64,000 bases of DNA, taken from assembly GCA_038363005.1 (NCBI GenBank), contig JBBQBI010000002.1:124001-188000 (forward strand). Reading direction: 5' to 3'. Numbering within the stretch: position 1 is the first letter of the stretch; every line of letters begins with the position of its first letter. The notes below the pieces were generated by a model. That model saw only the letters and a list, made by a program, of their open reading frames with translations, was not told the origin of the DNA and made no database searches. Positions 27,265 to 36,792 of the stretch are shown here, in pieces. This DNA comes from JAKOWB01 sp038363005 (GTDB lineage Bacteria > Pseudomonadota > Alphaproteobacteria > Kiloniellales > JACOMY01). The translations under genes and the position numbers were made by a program.

Positions 27265-29046
27265 ATGGATTATGCTCGTTGGTCGTCGCTGCCGGCGCTG
27301 TTCTTCCATCAGGCCGCCCGGCTGGGCGACAAGCCTTTCCTGTGGGGCAAGCAGGACGGCACCTTTCGCGCGCTGAGCTGGAACCAGGTGGCGGCGCGGG
27401 TGCGACACCTCGCCCTGGGCCTGCGCGCCCAGGGGGTGCAGCCCGGTGACCGCGTGCTGCTGCTGTCGGAGAACCGGCCGGAGTGGTTCATCGCCGACTT
27501 CGCCATCATGACGCTGGGCGCCATCACCGTGCCGGCCTATGTCACCAATCTGCCGGGCGACCACCGGCATGTGCTGACTCATGCCGGGGTCGTGTTGGCA
27601 CTGGTCTCCACCCAGGCGCTGGCGGCCCGCCTGCTGCCGGCCCTGGCCGAGGCGCCGGCCTGCCGCGCCCTGGTAGCGCTGGAGGATCCTGGCCAGGCGC
27701 AGGCCACCACCACCCGCATGCTGCGCTGGGCCGATGTCGAGGCGCAGGGCGCGGCGCTGCCGGACGACCTGGACAGCCAGGTCGCCGCTTTGAAGCGCAC
27801 CGACACCGCGATTTTCATCTACACCTCGGGCACCGGCGGCGTGCCCAAGGGCGTGATGCTGAGCCACGGCGCCATTCTGGCCAACTGCTACGGCGCCTGG
27901 GACCTGCTGGTCTCGCTGGGGCTGGGCGACGAGGTCTTCCTGTCGTTCCTGCCGCTGTCGCATTCCTACGAGCACACGGCGGGACTCTGCTTTCCCATGT
28001 CGATCGGCGCGCAGATCTACTACGCCGAGTCGGTGGAGAGCCTGCTGACCAACATGGCCGAGGCGCAGCCCACCATCATGACCGCGGTGCCGCGGCTCTA
28101 CGAGACCATGCACCTGCGCATCCGCCTGGGCCTGACCAAGCAGAAGCCGTTGCAGCGGAAATTCTTCGCCGAGGCGCTGCGCCTGGGCTTGAAGCGGTAC
28201 AAGGACGCTGAGCGCTTGACGCCGTGGGAGCGGGTGAAGGACCGGGTGCTGGAGCGCCTGGTGCGCGACAAGGTGCGCCAGCGCTTCGGCGGGCGCCTCA
28301 AGGCCTTTGTCTCCGGCGGTGCCGCGCTCAACCCCGACATCGGCTGGTTCTTCCAGGCGCTGGGCGTGACCCTGCTGCAGGGCTATGGCCAGACCGAGTC
28401 CGCGCCGGTGGTCTCCGCCAACCGGCCGGAGCGGATCAAGATGCCCAGCGTCGGCCCGGCGGTGAAGGACGTCGAGGTGCGCATCGCCGAGGACGGCGAG
28501 ATCCTGGTGCGTGGCGAGCTGGTGATGCAGGGCTACTGGCAGGACCCCGAGGGCACCGCCAACGCGATCCGCGATGGCTGGCTGCACACCGGCGATATCG
28601 GCCACCTGGACGCCGACGGCTACATCTTCATCACCGACCGCAAGAAGGACATCCTGGTGCTGTCGGGCGGCGACAACGTCTCGCCGGCCCGGGTCGAAAG
28701 CCGCCTGACCCTGGAGGATGAAATCGAGCAGGCCATGGTCTATGGCGACCGCCGTCCGGCGCTGGTCGCCCTGCTGGTGCCCAGCAAGGCCTTCATCCAG
28801 GAATACGGTGGCGACCAGGCGGCGCTGACCAGGGACCCCAGGGCGCTGGAGGCGCTGGGCAAGGTCGTGGATCGCGCCAACCGGCAGCTCTCGGTGATCG
28901 AGCGCATCCGCCGCTTCGCCGTCGCGCCGGCGGCCTTCTCCACCGAGAACGAGATGCTGACGCCGACGATGAAAATCCGCCGCCACAAGATCAAGGCGGC
29001 CTATGGTCCCTTGTTGGAAGGGCTGTACGAGAAAAAGGGGTCCTGA
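27265..29046 (+). CDS. Long-chain acyl-CoA synthetase (AMP-binding, FAA1-like)
   Basis: Activates fatty acids to acyl-CoA via an acyl-AMP. It has 593 residues. The P-loop YTSGTGGVPKG is at 186-196, QGYGQTES near 374-381, and HTGDIGHLDADGYIFITDRKKD near 443-464 is the adenylation core motif. The protein belongs to the large FAA1/COG1022 group by motif spacing; chain length cannot be inferred. It is followed after one base by a HerA-like ATPase gene, so the two are co-transcribed. Confidence 0.93.
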   Translation: MDYARWSSLPALFFHQAARLGDKPFLWGKQDGTFRALSWNQVAARVRHLALGLRAQGVQPGDRVLLLSENRPEWFIADFAIMTLGAITVPAYVTNLPGDHRHVLTHAGVVLALVSTQALAARLLPALAEAPACRALVALEDPGQAQATTTRMLRWADVEAQGAALPDDLDSQVAALKRTDTAIFIYTSGTGGVPKGVMLSHGAILANCYGAWDLLVSLGLGDEVFLSFLPLSHSYEHTAGLCFPMSIGAQIYYAESVESLLTNMAEAQPTIMTAVPRLYETMHLRIRLGLTKQKPLQRKFFAEALRLGLKRYKDAERLTPWERVKDRVLERLVRDKVRQRFGGRLKAFVSGGAALNPDIGWFFQALGVTLLQGYGQTESAPVVSANRPERIKMPSVGPAVKDVEVRIAEDGEILVRGELVMQGYWQDPEGTANAIRDGWLHTGDIGHLDADGYIFITDRKKDILVLSGGDNVSPARVESRLTLEDEIEQAMVYGDRRPALVALLVPSKAFIQEYGGDQAALTRDPRALEALGKVVDRANRQLSVIERIRRFAVAPAAFSTENEMLTPTMKIRRHKIKAAYGPLLEGLYEKKGS

Positions 29047-29047
29047 C

Positions 29048-30619
29048 GTGTCCCTCGACCGTCCCGATGCGATCTTCCTGGGCAAGGGTGTCGAGCCCTG
29101 CCACGTGCTGCTGAAGTACGCCAACCGCCACGGCCTGGTGACCGGGGCGACCGGTACCGGCAAGACCGTGACCTTGCAGGTGCTGGCCGAGGCCTTCAGC
29201 CGCGCCGGCGTGCCGGTGTTCTGCGCCGACGTGAAGGGCGACCTGGCCGGCGTCGCCGCGGCCGGCGGCGGCAATGCCCGGGTCGAGACACGCGCCGCCG
29301 AGCTGGGGTTGGCGCCCATGAGCTATGCCGGCGCGCCGACGGTGTTCTGGGACCTCTATGGCCAGAAGGGCCACCCGGTGCGCACCACGGTCAGCGAGAT
29401 GGGGCCGCTGCTGCTGGCCCGCCTGCTCGGCCTGAACGAGGTGCAGGAGGGCGTGCTGGCCATCGCGCTGCGCGTCGCCGACGAACAGGGCCTGGCGCTG
29501 CTGGACCTGAAGGACCTGCGCGCCCTGATGGTCTTCGTCGGGCAGCACGCGCAGGAACTGACCCTGGAATACGGCAACGTCTCCGAGACCTCGGTCGGCG
29601 CCATCCAGCGCGCGCTGCTGCAGCTTGAGAGCGAGGGCGCCAATCCCTTTTTCGGCGAACCGGCGCTGGCGCTGGCCGACCTGATGAAGCTTGCCCCGGA
29701 CGGCCGCGGCATCGTCAACGTGCTGGCGGCCGACCGCCTGATGCAGAACCCCAAGGCCTACGCCACCTTCCTGCTGTGGCTGCTGGCCGAGTTGTTCGAG
29801 GAGCTGCCCGAAGTCGGCGATCCCGACAAGCCGAAGCTGGTGTTCTTCTTCGACGAGGCGCACCTGCTGTTCAACGACGCGCCGCGCGCGCTGCTCGACA
29901 AGATCGACCAGGTGATGAAGCTGATCCGCTCCAAGGGCGTCGGCATCTGGTTCGTCACGCAGAATCCGCTTGATGTGCCAGACTCGGTTCTTGCGCAGCT
30001 GGGAAATCGCGTGCAGCACGCGCTGCGCGCCTTCACCCCGCGCGACCAGAAGGCGGTACGCGCGGCGGCCGAGACCTTCCGCCCCAACCCGGCCTTCTCC
30101 ACCGAGGAAGTCATCACCCAGCTGGCGGTCGGCGAGGCGCTGGTCTCGCCGCTGCTCGACAAGGGCATCCCGGCGGTGGTGGAGCGCGCCTTGATCCGGC
30201 CGCCCGATTCGCGCATCGGCGTGCTGACGCCGGACGAGCGCCAGGCCCTGATCAACGCCAGTCCATTGAAGGGCAAGTACGACACGCCGATCGACCGCGA
30301 GTCGGCCTACGAGATCCTGAAGCGCCGTGCCGGGCAATCGGTGGAGGCCGCCCAGCCGGCGCCGGCACCGAACAACGCGCCGCCGGACCAAGGCGGCATC
30401 ATCGGCATCACCCGCAGCGACGGCCGTGCCCGCACGGGAGCGCGGGGGACCGAGCCGACCTATCGCGCGCCCGCCCCTGCGCCGGCGCCAAAGCCCAGGG
30501 CCTCGACGCGGCAATCGACCGCCGAGGCCTTCACCAAGTCGACCATGCGTTCGGTCGGCACCACCCTGGGGCGCGAGCTGACGCGGGGCATCCTGGGCTC
30601 GCTGTTCAGAAGGCGCTAG
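29048..30619 (+). CDS. HerA/DUF853-type P-loop ATPase
   Basis: A 523-residue ATPase of the helicase HerA-like, DUF853 family. Walker A GATGTGKT is at 33-40. Walker B FFFDEAHLL lies near 266-274, and the arginine and sensor regions follow (VTQNPLDVPDSV). The C-terminal 120 residues are a Pro/Ala-rich linker ending in RELTRGILGSLFRRR, a basic amphipathic tail typical of this family. Function is unknown; some relatives are tied to DNA processing. The GTG start at 29048 follows the acyl-CoA synthetase stop by one base. Confidence 0.88.
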   Translation: MSLDRPDAIFLGKGVEPCHVLLKYANRHGLVTGATGTGKTVTLQVLAEAFSRAGVPVFCADVKGDLAGVAAAGGGNARVETRAAELGLAPMSYAGAPTVFWDLYGQKGHPVRTTVSEMGPLLLARLLGLNEVQEGVLAIALRVADEQGLALLDLKDLRALMVFVGQHAQELTLEYGNVSETSVGAIQRALLQLESEGANPFFGEPALALADLMKLAPDGRGIVNVLAADRLMQNPKAYATFLLWLLAELFEELPEVGDPDKPKLVFFFDEAHLLFNDAPRALLDKIDQVMKLIRSKGVGIWFVTQNPLDVPDSVLAQLGNRVQHALRAFTPRDQKAVRAAAETFRPNPAFSTEEVITQLAVGEALVSPLLDKGIPAVVERALIRPPDSRIGVLTPDERQALINASPLKGKYDTPIDRESAYEILKRRAGQSVEAAQPAPAPNNAPPDQGGIIGITRSDGRARTGARGTEPTYRAPAPAPAPKPRASTRQSTAEAFTKSTMRSVGTTLGRELTRGILGSLFRRR

Positions 30620-30647
30620 GGTCCGCGCCGACCAAAGGAGCCATCCC

Positions 30648-31940
30648 ATGGCCGATCCCAAGTTCCTGAAGTTCGACACCCTGGCGCTGCACGCCGGGCA
30701 GCGGCCCGATCCGGTGACCGGGGCGCGCGCCGTGCCGATCTACCAGACCACCAGCTATGTGTTCCGCGACACCGAGCACGCGGCATCGCTGTTCAACCTG
30801 GAACGCGCCGGCCACATCTACAGCCGCATCTCCAACCCCACGGTGGCGGTGCTGGAGGAGCGCGTCGCGGCGCTCGACCACGGCGTCGGCGCGGTGGCCA
30901 CCGCCAGCGGCCACGCCGCGCTGTTCCTCGCCATCGCCACCTTGATGGGGCAGGGCGGGCACATTGTCGCCTCGCGCTCGCTCTACGGCGGCTCGGTCAA
31001 CCTGTTCCGCCACACGCTGCCGCGCTTCGGCATCACCGCGACTTTGGTCGACCCGCGCGATCCCGCCGCCTTCAAGGCGGCGATCCGCCCGGAGACGCGG
31101 CTGGTCTATGGCGAGCTGGTGGGCAACCCCGGGCTGGAGATCCTCGACCTGCCGGCGGTGGCGGAGGTCGCCACCAAGGCCAAGCTGCCGGTGCTGATCG
31201 ACAACACCTTCCTGACGCCCTTCCTGGCGCGGCCGATCGAGATGGGCGCGGCGCTGGTGCTGCACTCGGCCACCAAGTGGCTGGGCGGTCACGGCCTGGC
31301 CATCGCCGGCGTGCTGGTCGACGGTGGCCGCTTCGACTGGGAGGCGAGCCAGCTCTTCCCGACCTTGACCGAACCCTATGCCGGCTACCACGGCATCGAC
31401 TTCGCCGAGGAGTTTGGGCCGCAAGCCTTCGTCATGCGCGCCCGGGCCGAGGGGCTGCGCGACTTCGGCGCCAGCTTGAGCCCGCAGAACGCCTTCTATG
31501 TGCTGCAGGGCATCGAGACGCTGCCGCTGCGGATGGAGCGCCACATGCGCAACACCCACGCGGTGCTGGAGTTCCTGGTGAAGCACCCGGCCGTCGCCTG
31601 GGTGCTGCATCCCGAGCTGCCGGAGCATCCTGATTACGCGCTGGCCAAGCGGTTGCTGCCGAAGGGCGCCGGCTCCATCGTCTCCTTCGGCGTCAAGGGC
31701 GGCCGGTCGGCCGGCGCCAAGTTCATCGAGAACGTGAAGCTGGCCAGCCACCTGGCCAACGTCGGCGATGCCAAGACCCTGGTGATCCACCCGGCCTCCA
31801 CCACGCACCAGCAGATGACGGCCGAGGAACTCAAGGCGGGCGGTGTCGGCGAAGACATGATCCGCCTCTCGGTCGGGCTGGAGGATGCCAGCGACATCAC
31901 CGCCGATCTCGACCAGGCACTGAAGGCGAGCCAGAAGTGA
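30648..31940 (+). CDS. metY: O-acetylhomoserine/O-succinylhomoserine sulfhydrylase family (MetY-type PLP enzyme)
   Basis: A PLP-dependent Cys/Met metabolism enzyme of 430 residues. The PLP Lys is Lys210 in HSATKWLGGHG. The N-terminal segment TLALHAGQ and YSRISNPTVAVLE (58-70) are family marks. Members with this length and N-terminus make homocysteine from O-acetylhomoserine and sulfide. I cannot rule out related gamma-lyase activity. The start has AAAGGAG 6 nt upstream. A family A repeat follows. Confidence 0.88.
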   Translation: MADPKFLKFDTLALHAGQRPDPVTGARAVPIYQTTSYVFRDTEHAASLFNLERAGHIYSRISNPTVAVLEERVAALDHGVGAVATASGHAALFLAIATLMGQGGHIVASRSLYGGSVNLFRHTLPRFGITATLVDPRDPAAFKAAIRPETRLVYGELVGNPGLEILDLPAVAEVATKAKLPVLIDNTFLTPFLARPIEMGAALVLHSATKWLGGHGLAIAGVLVDGGRFDWEASQLFPTLTEPYAGYHGIDFAEEFGPQAFVMRARAEGLRDFGASLSPQNAFYVLQGIETLPLRMERHMRNTHAVLEFLVKHPAVAWVLHPELPEHPDYALAKRLLPKGAGSIVSFGVKGGRSAGAKFIENVKLASHLANVGDAKTLVIHPASTTHQQMTAEELKAGGVGEDMIRLSVGLEDASDITADLDQALKASQK

Positions 31941-31970
31941 AGGGCTCCACACTCTCCGCCTTCGCTGCAA

Positions 31971-32083
31971 CTCCCTCTCCCTTGAGGGGGGAGGGTCGGG
32001 GTGGGGGTGGGTATCTTATGCCGACCCCGCCCATCGCACCGATCACCCCCTCTCAACCCTCCCCCCTCAAGGGGGAGGGCTAA
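31971..32083. repeat. Family A-like intergenic inverted repeat, copy 3
   Basis: CTCCCTCTCCCTTGAGGGGGGAGGG and its inverted counterpart near 32060-32083 face each other across a spacer. It lies between metY and the alpha/beta hydrolase, both rightward. Confidence 0.75.
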
Positions 32084-32108
32084 CAAGCGAAGGGGGAAAG
32101 CAGACCCC

Positions 32109-32897
32109 ATGTACCTGACCGTTCGCGGCCAACAGATCTATGCCGCCACCGGCGGCCGGCCTTTCGACGCGGCGAAGCCTGCCGTGGTCTTCCTGCACGG
32201 CGCCGGCATGGACCACACGGTCTGGGCGCTGCAGACGCGCTACTTCGCCTTTCACGGCCGCTCGGTGCTGTCGGTCGACCTGCCGGGGCACGGGCGCAGC
32301 GGCGGCACGGCGCTGGAGTCCATTGCCGCGCTGGCCGACTGGGTGGCGGCGCTGATCGAGGCCGCGGGCCTGAAGGATGCCGCGCTGGTCGGCCATTCCA
32401 TGGGCGCGCTGGTCGCGCTGGAGGCCGCGGCGCGCCATCCGGCCCGGGTGCGCGCCCTGGCACTCTGCGGCGTGGCGCCCCGGATGCCGGTGCATCCCGA
32501 CCTGCTGGCCGCCGCCGCCGCCGGCCAGCACCTGGCGACCGAGCTGATCTGCGACTGGGGCCACGGCCCCGCCGGCCACTACGGCGGCCACCGCGCCCCT
32601 GGCCTCTGGATGCTGGGCGGCGGCGAGCGCCTGCTGGAGACCGCGCATGCCGGCGCGCTGTCGATCGACCTGATCAATTGCAGCGCCTATGGCGATGCCG
32701 AGGCCAGCGCGGCCAAGGTGACCTGCCCGACCCTGCTGGTGCTGGGCAGCGAGGACCGCATGACCCCGGCGCGCGCCGGGCAGAAGCTGGCGGCGCTGAT
32801 CGCCGGCGCCAAGGTGGCGCTGCTGCGAGGCGCCGGCCACATGATGATGGTCGAGCAGCCGGACCAGACGCTCGACGCCCTGCAGGGCGCGCTCTGA
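32109..32897 (+). CDS. Alpha/beta hydrolase
   Basis: A 262-residue alpha/beta hydrolase with the nucleophile Ser97 in GHSMGA, Asp near 219 (LGSEDRM) and His near 244 (GAGHMMM). The oxyanion-loop region FLHGAGMDHTVW is near 28-39. The start has GGGGGAAAG upstream. It is followed 2 bp later by hyuA, suggesting one operon. The substrate is unknown; an esterase or amide hydrolase acting with the hydantoinase is possible but not shown. Confidence 0.88.
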   Translation: MYLTVRGQQIYAATGGRPFDAAKPAVVFLHGAGMDHTVWALQTRYFAFHGRSVLSVDLPGHGRSGGTALESIAALADWVAALIEAAGLKDAALVGHSMGALVALEAAARHPARVRALALCGVAPRMPVHPDLLAAAAAGQHLATELICDWGHGPAGHYGGHRAPGLWMLGGGERLLETAHAGALSIDLINCSAYGDAEASAAKVTCPTLLVLGSEDRMTPARAGQKLAALIAGAKVALLRGAGHMMMVEQPDQTLDALQGAL

Positions 32898-32899
32898 GC

Positions 32900-34948
32900 A
32901 TGGCGCGGGTTTTCCTCGCCGCCGATGTCGGCGGCACCTTCACCGACCTGGTCCTGGTGGACGGCCAGGGACGCCTGTTCCTCGACAAGCTGCCCTCGGC
33001 GGCGACCGGCTCCGGCCAGGGCGTGCTGGACGGCATCCAGCGGCTGACGCAGCGCGCCGGTATTGCGCCCGGTGACCTCGACCTCTTCGTGCACGGCTTC
33101 ACGGTGGGCACCAACGCCTTTCTGACCCGGCGCGGCGCCCGCGCGGCGCTGCTGGTGACCGAGGGCTTCCGCGACATCCTGCTGATCGGCGATCAGATGC
33201 GGCCGGAGCTCTATGACCTGCGCGTGCAGAAGCCCAAGCCGGTGATCCCGCGCGCCATGACCCTGGAGGTGCGCGAGCGGCTCGACGCCTTCGGCCAAGT
33301 GGTGACGCCGCTGGCGGAGGCCGAGATCGCGCGCGCGGTCGAGGCCGTGGCGGCGCTGAACCCCGAGTCCATCGCTATCGCGCTGGCCTTTGCCTATCTC
33401 GACGACAGCCACGAGCGGCGGCTGGCAGCGGCCATCCAGGCGCGCCTGCCGGGCGTGCCGGTCTACCTCGGCAGCCGGGTCAACCCGCAGATCGAGGAAT
33501 ACCCGCGCGCCAACACCACGGCGATCGCCGCCTATGTCGGCCCGGTGGTCGGCGGCTATGTCGAGCGCCTGGTCGCGCGCCTGGAACAGGCCGGCGTGCG
33601 GGCGCCGCTGCGCCTCATGCGCTCCGACGGCGGCGTGGCGACGCCGCGCGCGGCGGCGGAGAACCCGGCGCACATGCTGCTCTCCGGCCCGGCGGCCGGC
33701 GTGGTGGCCGGCGCGGCGCTGGCGGCGGCGGTGGGGCGGCCGGACCTCGTCACCTTCGACATGGGCGGCACCTCGGCCGACTTCTCCCTCATCCTCGGCG
33801 GCCAGCCGGTGCTGGTGCCGGCGCGTCACCTGGATGGCCAGCCACTGCGCCTGCCGGCGCTGGACATCGAGACCATCTCGGCCGGCGGTGGCTCCATCGC
33901 CACAGTGGACGACGGCGGCGCGCTGCGCGTCGGGCCGCAGTCGGCCGGCGCGGTGCCTGGCCCGGCCTGCTATGGCCAGGGCGGCACCGCGGCCACGGTG
34001 ACCGACGCCGCCGTGGTGCTGGGCCTGCTGGCGCCCGACGAATTCCTGGGCGGCGAGATCCCGCTCGACCCGGCGTTGGCCGAGGCGGCGGTGCGCGACG
34101 CCGTGGCGACGCCGCTGGAGCTCACCTTGCCGGAGGCCGCGGCCGGCATCCTGGCGGTGGCCATCGCCAACATGGTGCAGGCCATCCGCAAGCTGTCGGT
34201 CGAGCGCGGCCACGATATCCGCGGCTTCGGTCTGGTCGCCGCCGGTGGCGCAGGACCGCTCTACGCCGGGCTGATGGCGCGGGAGCTCGGCATGGCCGAG
34301 GTGCTGGTGCCGCCCTATCCCGGCCTGTTCTGCGCCCTGGGCCTGCTGCAGAGCGACCTGCGCCACGCCACGCAGCGCGCCTGGCGCCGGCCATTGGCCG
34401 GGCTGCAAGCGGCCGAGTTGGGTGCCGCCCTGGCGCCCCTGGCCGAGGAACTGCTGGGCGCCCTGGCCGCCGACGGCGTAGCGCCGGCCGATCGCCGCCT
34501 GGTCTTCGAAGGCGACCTGCGCGCGCTGGGCCAGTTCCATCAACTCCAGGTCCCGCTGCCGGCACCCGGACCCGCTGGCTGGTGGTCGGCGGCGGCACTG
34601 GCCGAGGCCTTCCACGCCGCGCACGAGCGCGCCTATGGCCATGCCGACCCGACGGCGCCGGTGGAGTTCGTGAATCTGCGTGCCTTCGGCCTCGGCAAGC
34701 TGCCGCGGCCGGAGATTCCGGCGCCAGCGGGCGGTGGCCAGCCCGGCCAGCCGGTGGCGACCCGGCAAGTGCTGCTGGAGCGCACGCGTGGCTTCGAGGC
34801 CACCGCCGTCTATCGCCGCGAGACCTTGGCGCCCGGCCAGGTGATCGCGGGCCCGGCCATCGTGACGCAGCGCGATTCCACCACCGTCGTGCTGGCCGGC
34901 CAGCGCCTGACGGTGCATCCCAGCGGCGTGCTGCGCGTGGCGGTGTGA
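32900..34948 (+). CDS. hyuA: Hydantoinase/oxoprolinase subunit A
   Basis: An ATP-dependent amide-ring-opening subunit (5-oxoprolinase, N-methylhydantoinase or acetone carboxylase-like group), 682 residues. The actin-like ATPase motif AADVGGTFTDLV is at 6-17 and FDMGGTSADFS near 288-298. The family segment PAHMLLSGPAAGVV is near 255-268. It is paired with the B subunit at 35100, though separated by a family A repeat of about 150 bp. Substrate cannot be told from sequence. Confidence 0.9.
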   Translation: MARVFLAADVGGTFTDLVLVDGQGRLFLDKLPSAATGSGQGVLDGIQRLTQRAGIAPGDLDLFVHGFTVGTNAFLTRRGARAALLVTEGFRDILLIGDQMRPELYDLRVQKPKPVIPRAMTLEVRERLDAFGQVVTPLAEAEIARAVEAVAALNPESIAIALAFAYLDDSHERRLAAAIQARLPGVPVYLGSRVNPQIEEYPRANTTAIAAYVGPVVGGYVERLVARLEQAGVRAPLRLMRSDGGVATPRAAAENPAHMLLSGPAAGVVAGAALAAAVGRPDLVTFDMGGTSADFSLILGGQPVLVPARHLDGQPLRLPALDIETISAGGGSIATVDDGGALRVGPQSAGAVPGPACYGQGGTAATVTDAAVVLGLLAPDEFLGGEIPLDPALAEAAVRDAVATPLELTLPEAAAGILAVAIANMVQAIRKLSVERGHDIRGFGLVAAGGAGPLYAGLMARELGMAEVLVPPYPGLFCALGLLQSDLRHATQRAWRRPLAGLQAAELGAALAPLAEELLGALAADGVAPADRRLVFEGDLRALGQFHQLQVPLPAPGPAGWWSAAALAEAFHAAHERAYGHADPTAPVEFVNLRAFGLGKLPRPEIPAPAGGGQPGQPVATRQVLLERTRGFEATAVYRRETLAPGQVIAGPAIVTQRDSTTVVLAGQRLTVHPSGVLRVAV

Positions 34949-34953
34949 GGTTT

Positions 34954-35085
34954 CCCCCTCTCCCACTTCTGGTGGGAGAGGGTCGGGGTGAGGGCCCTCG
35001 GTCGGTGCGACTGGAGAAATCCGCACCGAACACCCTCACCTGGCTCGCTGCGCTCGCCACCCTCTCCCGCCAGAAGCGGGAGAGG
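34954..35085. repeat. Family A intergenic inverted repeat, copy 4
   Basis: CTCTCCCACTTCTGGTGGGAGAG and CTCTCCCGCCAGAAGCGGGAGAG hairpins with GGGTGAGGG and CACCCTCACC outer blocks. It separates hyuA from hyuB. Confidence 0.8.
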
Positions 35086-35099
35086 GTTAGTATCCCCCC

Positions 35100-36785
35100 A
35101 TGCCCGACACCCACACGCCCAACCACCCGCCCGTCGACTCCATTGATCGCGATGTCTTCCAGCAGGCGCTGGTCGGCATTGCCGAGGAGATGAGCAGCGC
35201 GCTGCGCCGCGCCGCCTATTCCTCGATCATCTGGGACATGTACGACTACGCCTGTGGCCTCTTCACGCCCGCGGGCGAGATGCTGGCGCAGGCGCGCACC
35301 ATCGCGGCGCAGCTCGGCATCATGGCGACCGCCTTCCAGCACATGATCCAGGCGCATCCGCTGGCCGGCTGGAAGCCCGGCGACGTCTATGTCTCCAACG
35401 ATCCCTACAAGGGCTGCACCCACACGCCCGACATCGTGCTCTTCAGCCCGGTGTTCCTGGAGGGCGCGCTGGTCGCCGTCACCTCGACCATCGCGCACCA
35501 CGTCGACATCGGCGGCAAGATCCCCTGCACCGAGGCCGCCGACAACGTCGAGATCTTCGCCGAGGGGCTGATCCTGCCGCCGCTGAAGCTGGTCGACGCC
35601 GGCAAGCCGGTACAGGCCATCTTCGACATCCTGGCGGCGAATGTGCGCGACCCCCGCGCCTCGCTGGGCGACCTGCGGGCGCAGATCGCCGGCTGCCGCA
35701 CCGGCGAGCGCCGCATCGCCGAGCTCTATGGCCGAACCGGGGCCGCGCGCGCCGCGGCGCTGGCCGCCGCCTGCCTGGACTATGCCGAGCTCACCATGCG
35801 GCGCCGCATCGCCCGCCTGCCGCCCGGTCGCTACGAGGCCACGACCCTGATGGAGGACGAGGTCGCCAGCGCCGCGCCCATCGAGATCAAGGTCGCGGTC
35901 ACCATCGCCGGCGAGGCCATCACCGTCGACCTGACCGGCAGCAGCCCGCAGCGCGAGAACGCGCTGAACAATCCCTACGCCTCCACCATCTCGATGGTGA
36001 ACTACGCGGTGAAGTGCCTGCTGGCCCCCGACATCGCGCAGAACGAGGGCTGCAACCGCCCGGTCGAGCTGATCGTGCCGGCCGGCAGCGTGCTGAACCC
36101 AAGCTGGCCGGCGGCGGTGTCGGTGCGCCACCTGACACAGCAGGCGCTGGCCGACGCGGTGCTGCGCGCGCTGTCGCCAGCGGTGCCGGAGCGCTCGACG
36201 GCCGGCTGCCATACCTCCTTCCCGACCTTCGGCGCCGGCGGCTTTGACGACCGGCCGGGCATGGCGGGCGAAGCGGGCAAGGCGCCCTACTACATCATCT
36301 CCGACATCATCGGCGGCGGCATGGGCGGCTCGCCGGCCGGCGACGGCCTCTCCGCCGTCGACAGCCATGGCGGCAACTGCGCCATCCTCTCGGCCGAAGT
36401 GATGGAGAGCCTGTCGCCCTTCCGCATCGAGCGCACCGAGTTGATCGCCGGTTCCGGTGGCAGCGGCCAAGCGCGCGGCGGCCTTGGCATCCGCCGCGAC
36501 TACCGTTTCCTCGGGCAGCGTTGCATCCTGGGCGGCTACCTGCAGCAGACCGTGGCGGAGACCGCACCCTGGGGCGCCGACGGCGGCGGGACTGGCCGCC
36601 CGGCCGGCTTCATCCTCAACCCCGGCACGCCCGACGAACGGCGGCTGCAAAGCAAGGTCTACGGCCTGGCGCTGCGCCGCGGCGACGTGCTGCGCCTGGA
36701 GGGCGCCGGTGGCGGCGGCTGGGGTGATGCGGAGCGGCGCGATCCGAAGCTGACGGCCGCCGACCAGTCCGAGGGGCTGGCCTGA
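35100..36785 (+). CDS. hyuB: Hydantoinase/oxoprolinase subunit B
   Basis: The partner of the A subunit, 561 residues, a typical length. It starts with the family's DVFQQALVGIAEEMSSALRRAAYSSII region (17-43). YVSNDPYKGCTHTPD near 99-113 and TSTIAHHVDIGG near 126-137 (metal-binding His-like) are conserved blocks. SGGSGQARGGLGIRR near 453-467 is a further mark. Its translation signal sits right behind the repeat. Confidence 0.9.
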   Translation: MPDTHTPNHPPVDSIDRDVFQQALVGIAEEMSSALRRAAYSSIIWDMYDYACGLFTPAGEMLAQARTIAAQLGIMATAFQHMIQAHPLAGWKPGDVYVSNDPYKGCTHTPDIVLFSPVFLEGALVAVTSTIAHHVDIGGKIPCTEAADNVEIFAEGLILPPLKLVDAGKPVQAIFDILAANVRDPRASLGDLRAQIAGCRTGERRIAELYGRTGAARAAALAAACLDYAELTMRRRIARLPPGRYEATTLMEDEVASAAPIEIKVAVTIAGEAITVDLTGSSPQRENALNNPYASTISMVNYAVKCLLAPDIAQNEGCNRPVELIVPAGSVLNPSWPAAVSVRHLTQQALADAVLRALSPAVPERSTAGCHTSFPTFGAGGFDDRPGMAGEAGKAPYYIISDIIGGGMGGSPAGDGLSAVDSHGGNCAILSAEVMESLSPFRIERTELIAGSGGSGQARGGLGIRRDYRFLGQRCILGGYLQQTVAETAPWGADGGGTGRPAGFILNPGTPDERRLQSKVYGLALRRGDVLRLEGAGGGGWGDAERRDPKLTAADQSEGLA

Positions 36786-36792
36786 AGCAGGC

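Noticed and set aside
27139..29319. A very long upstream in-frame extension of pepF antisense to the acyl-CoA synthetase
   Set aside because: The pepF start at 27138 has a strong ribosome binding site, and the extension is the shadow of a well-supported gene.
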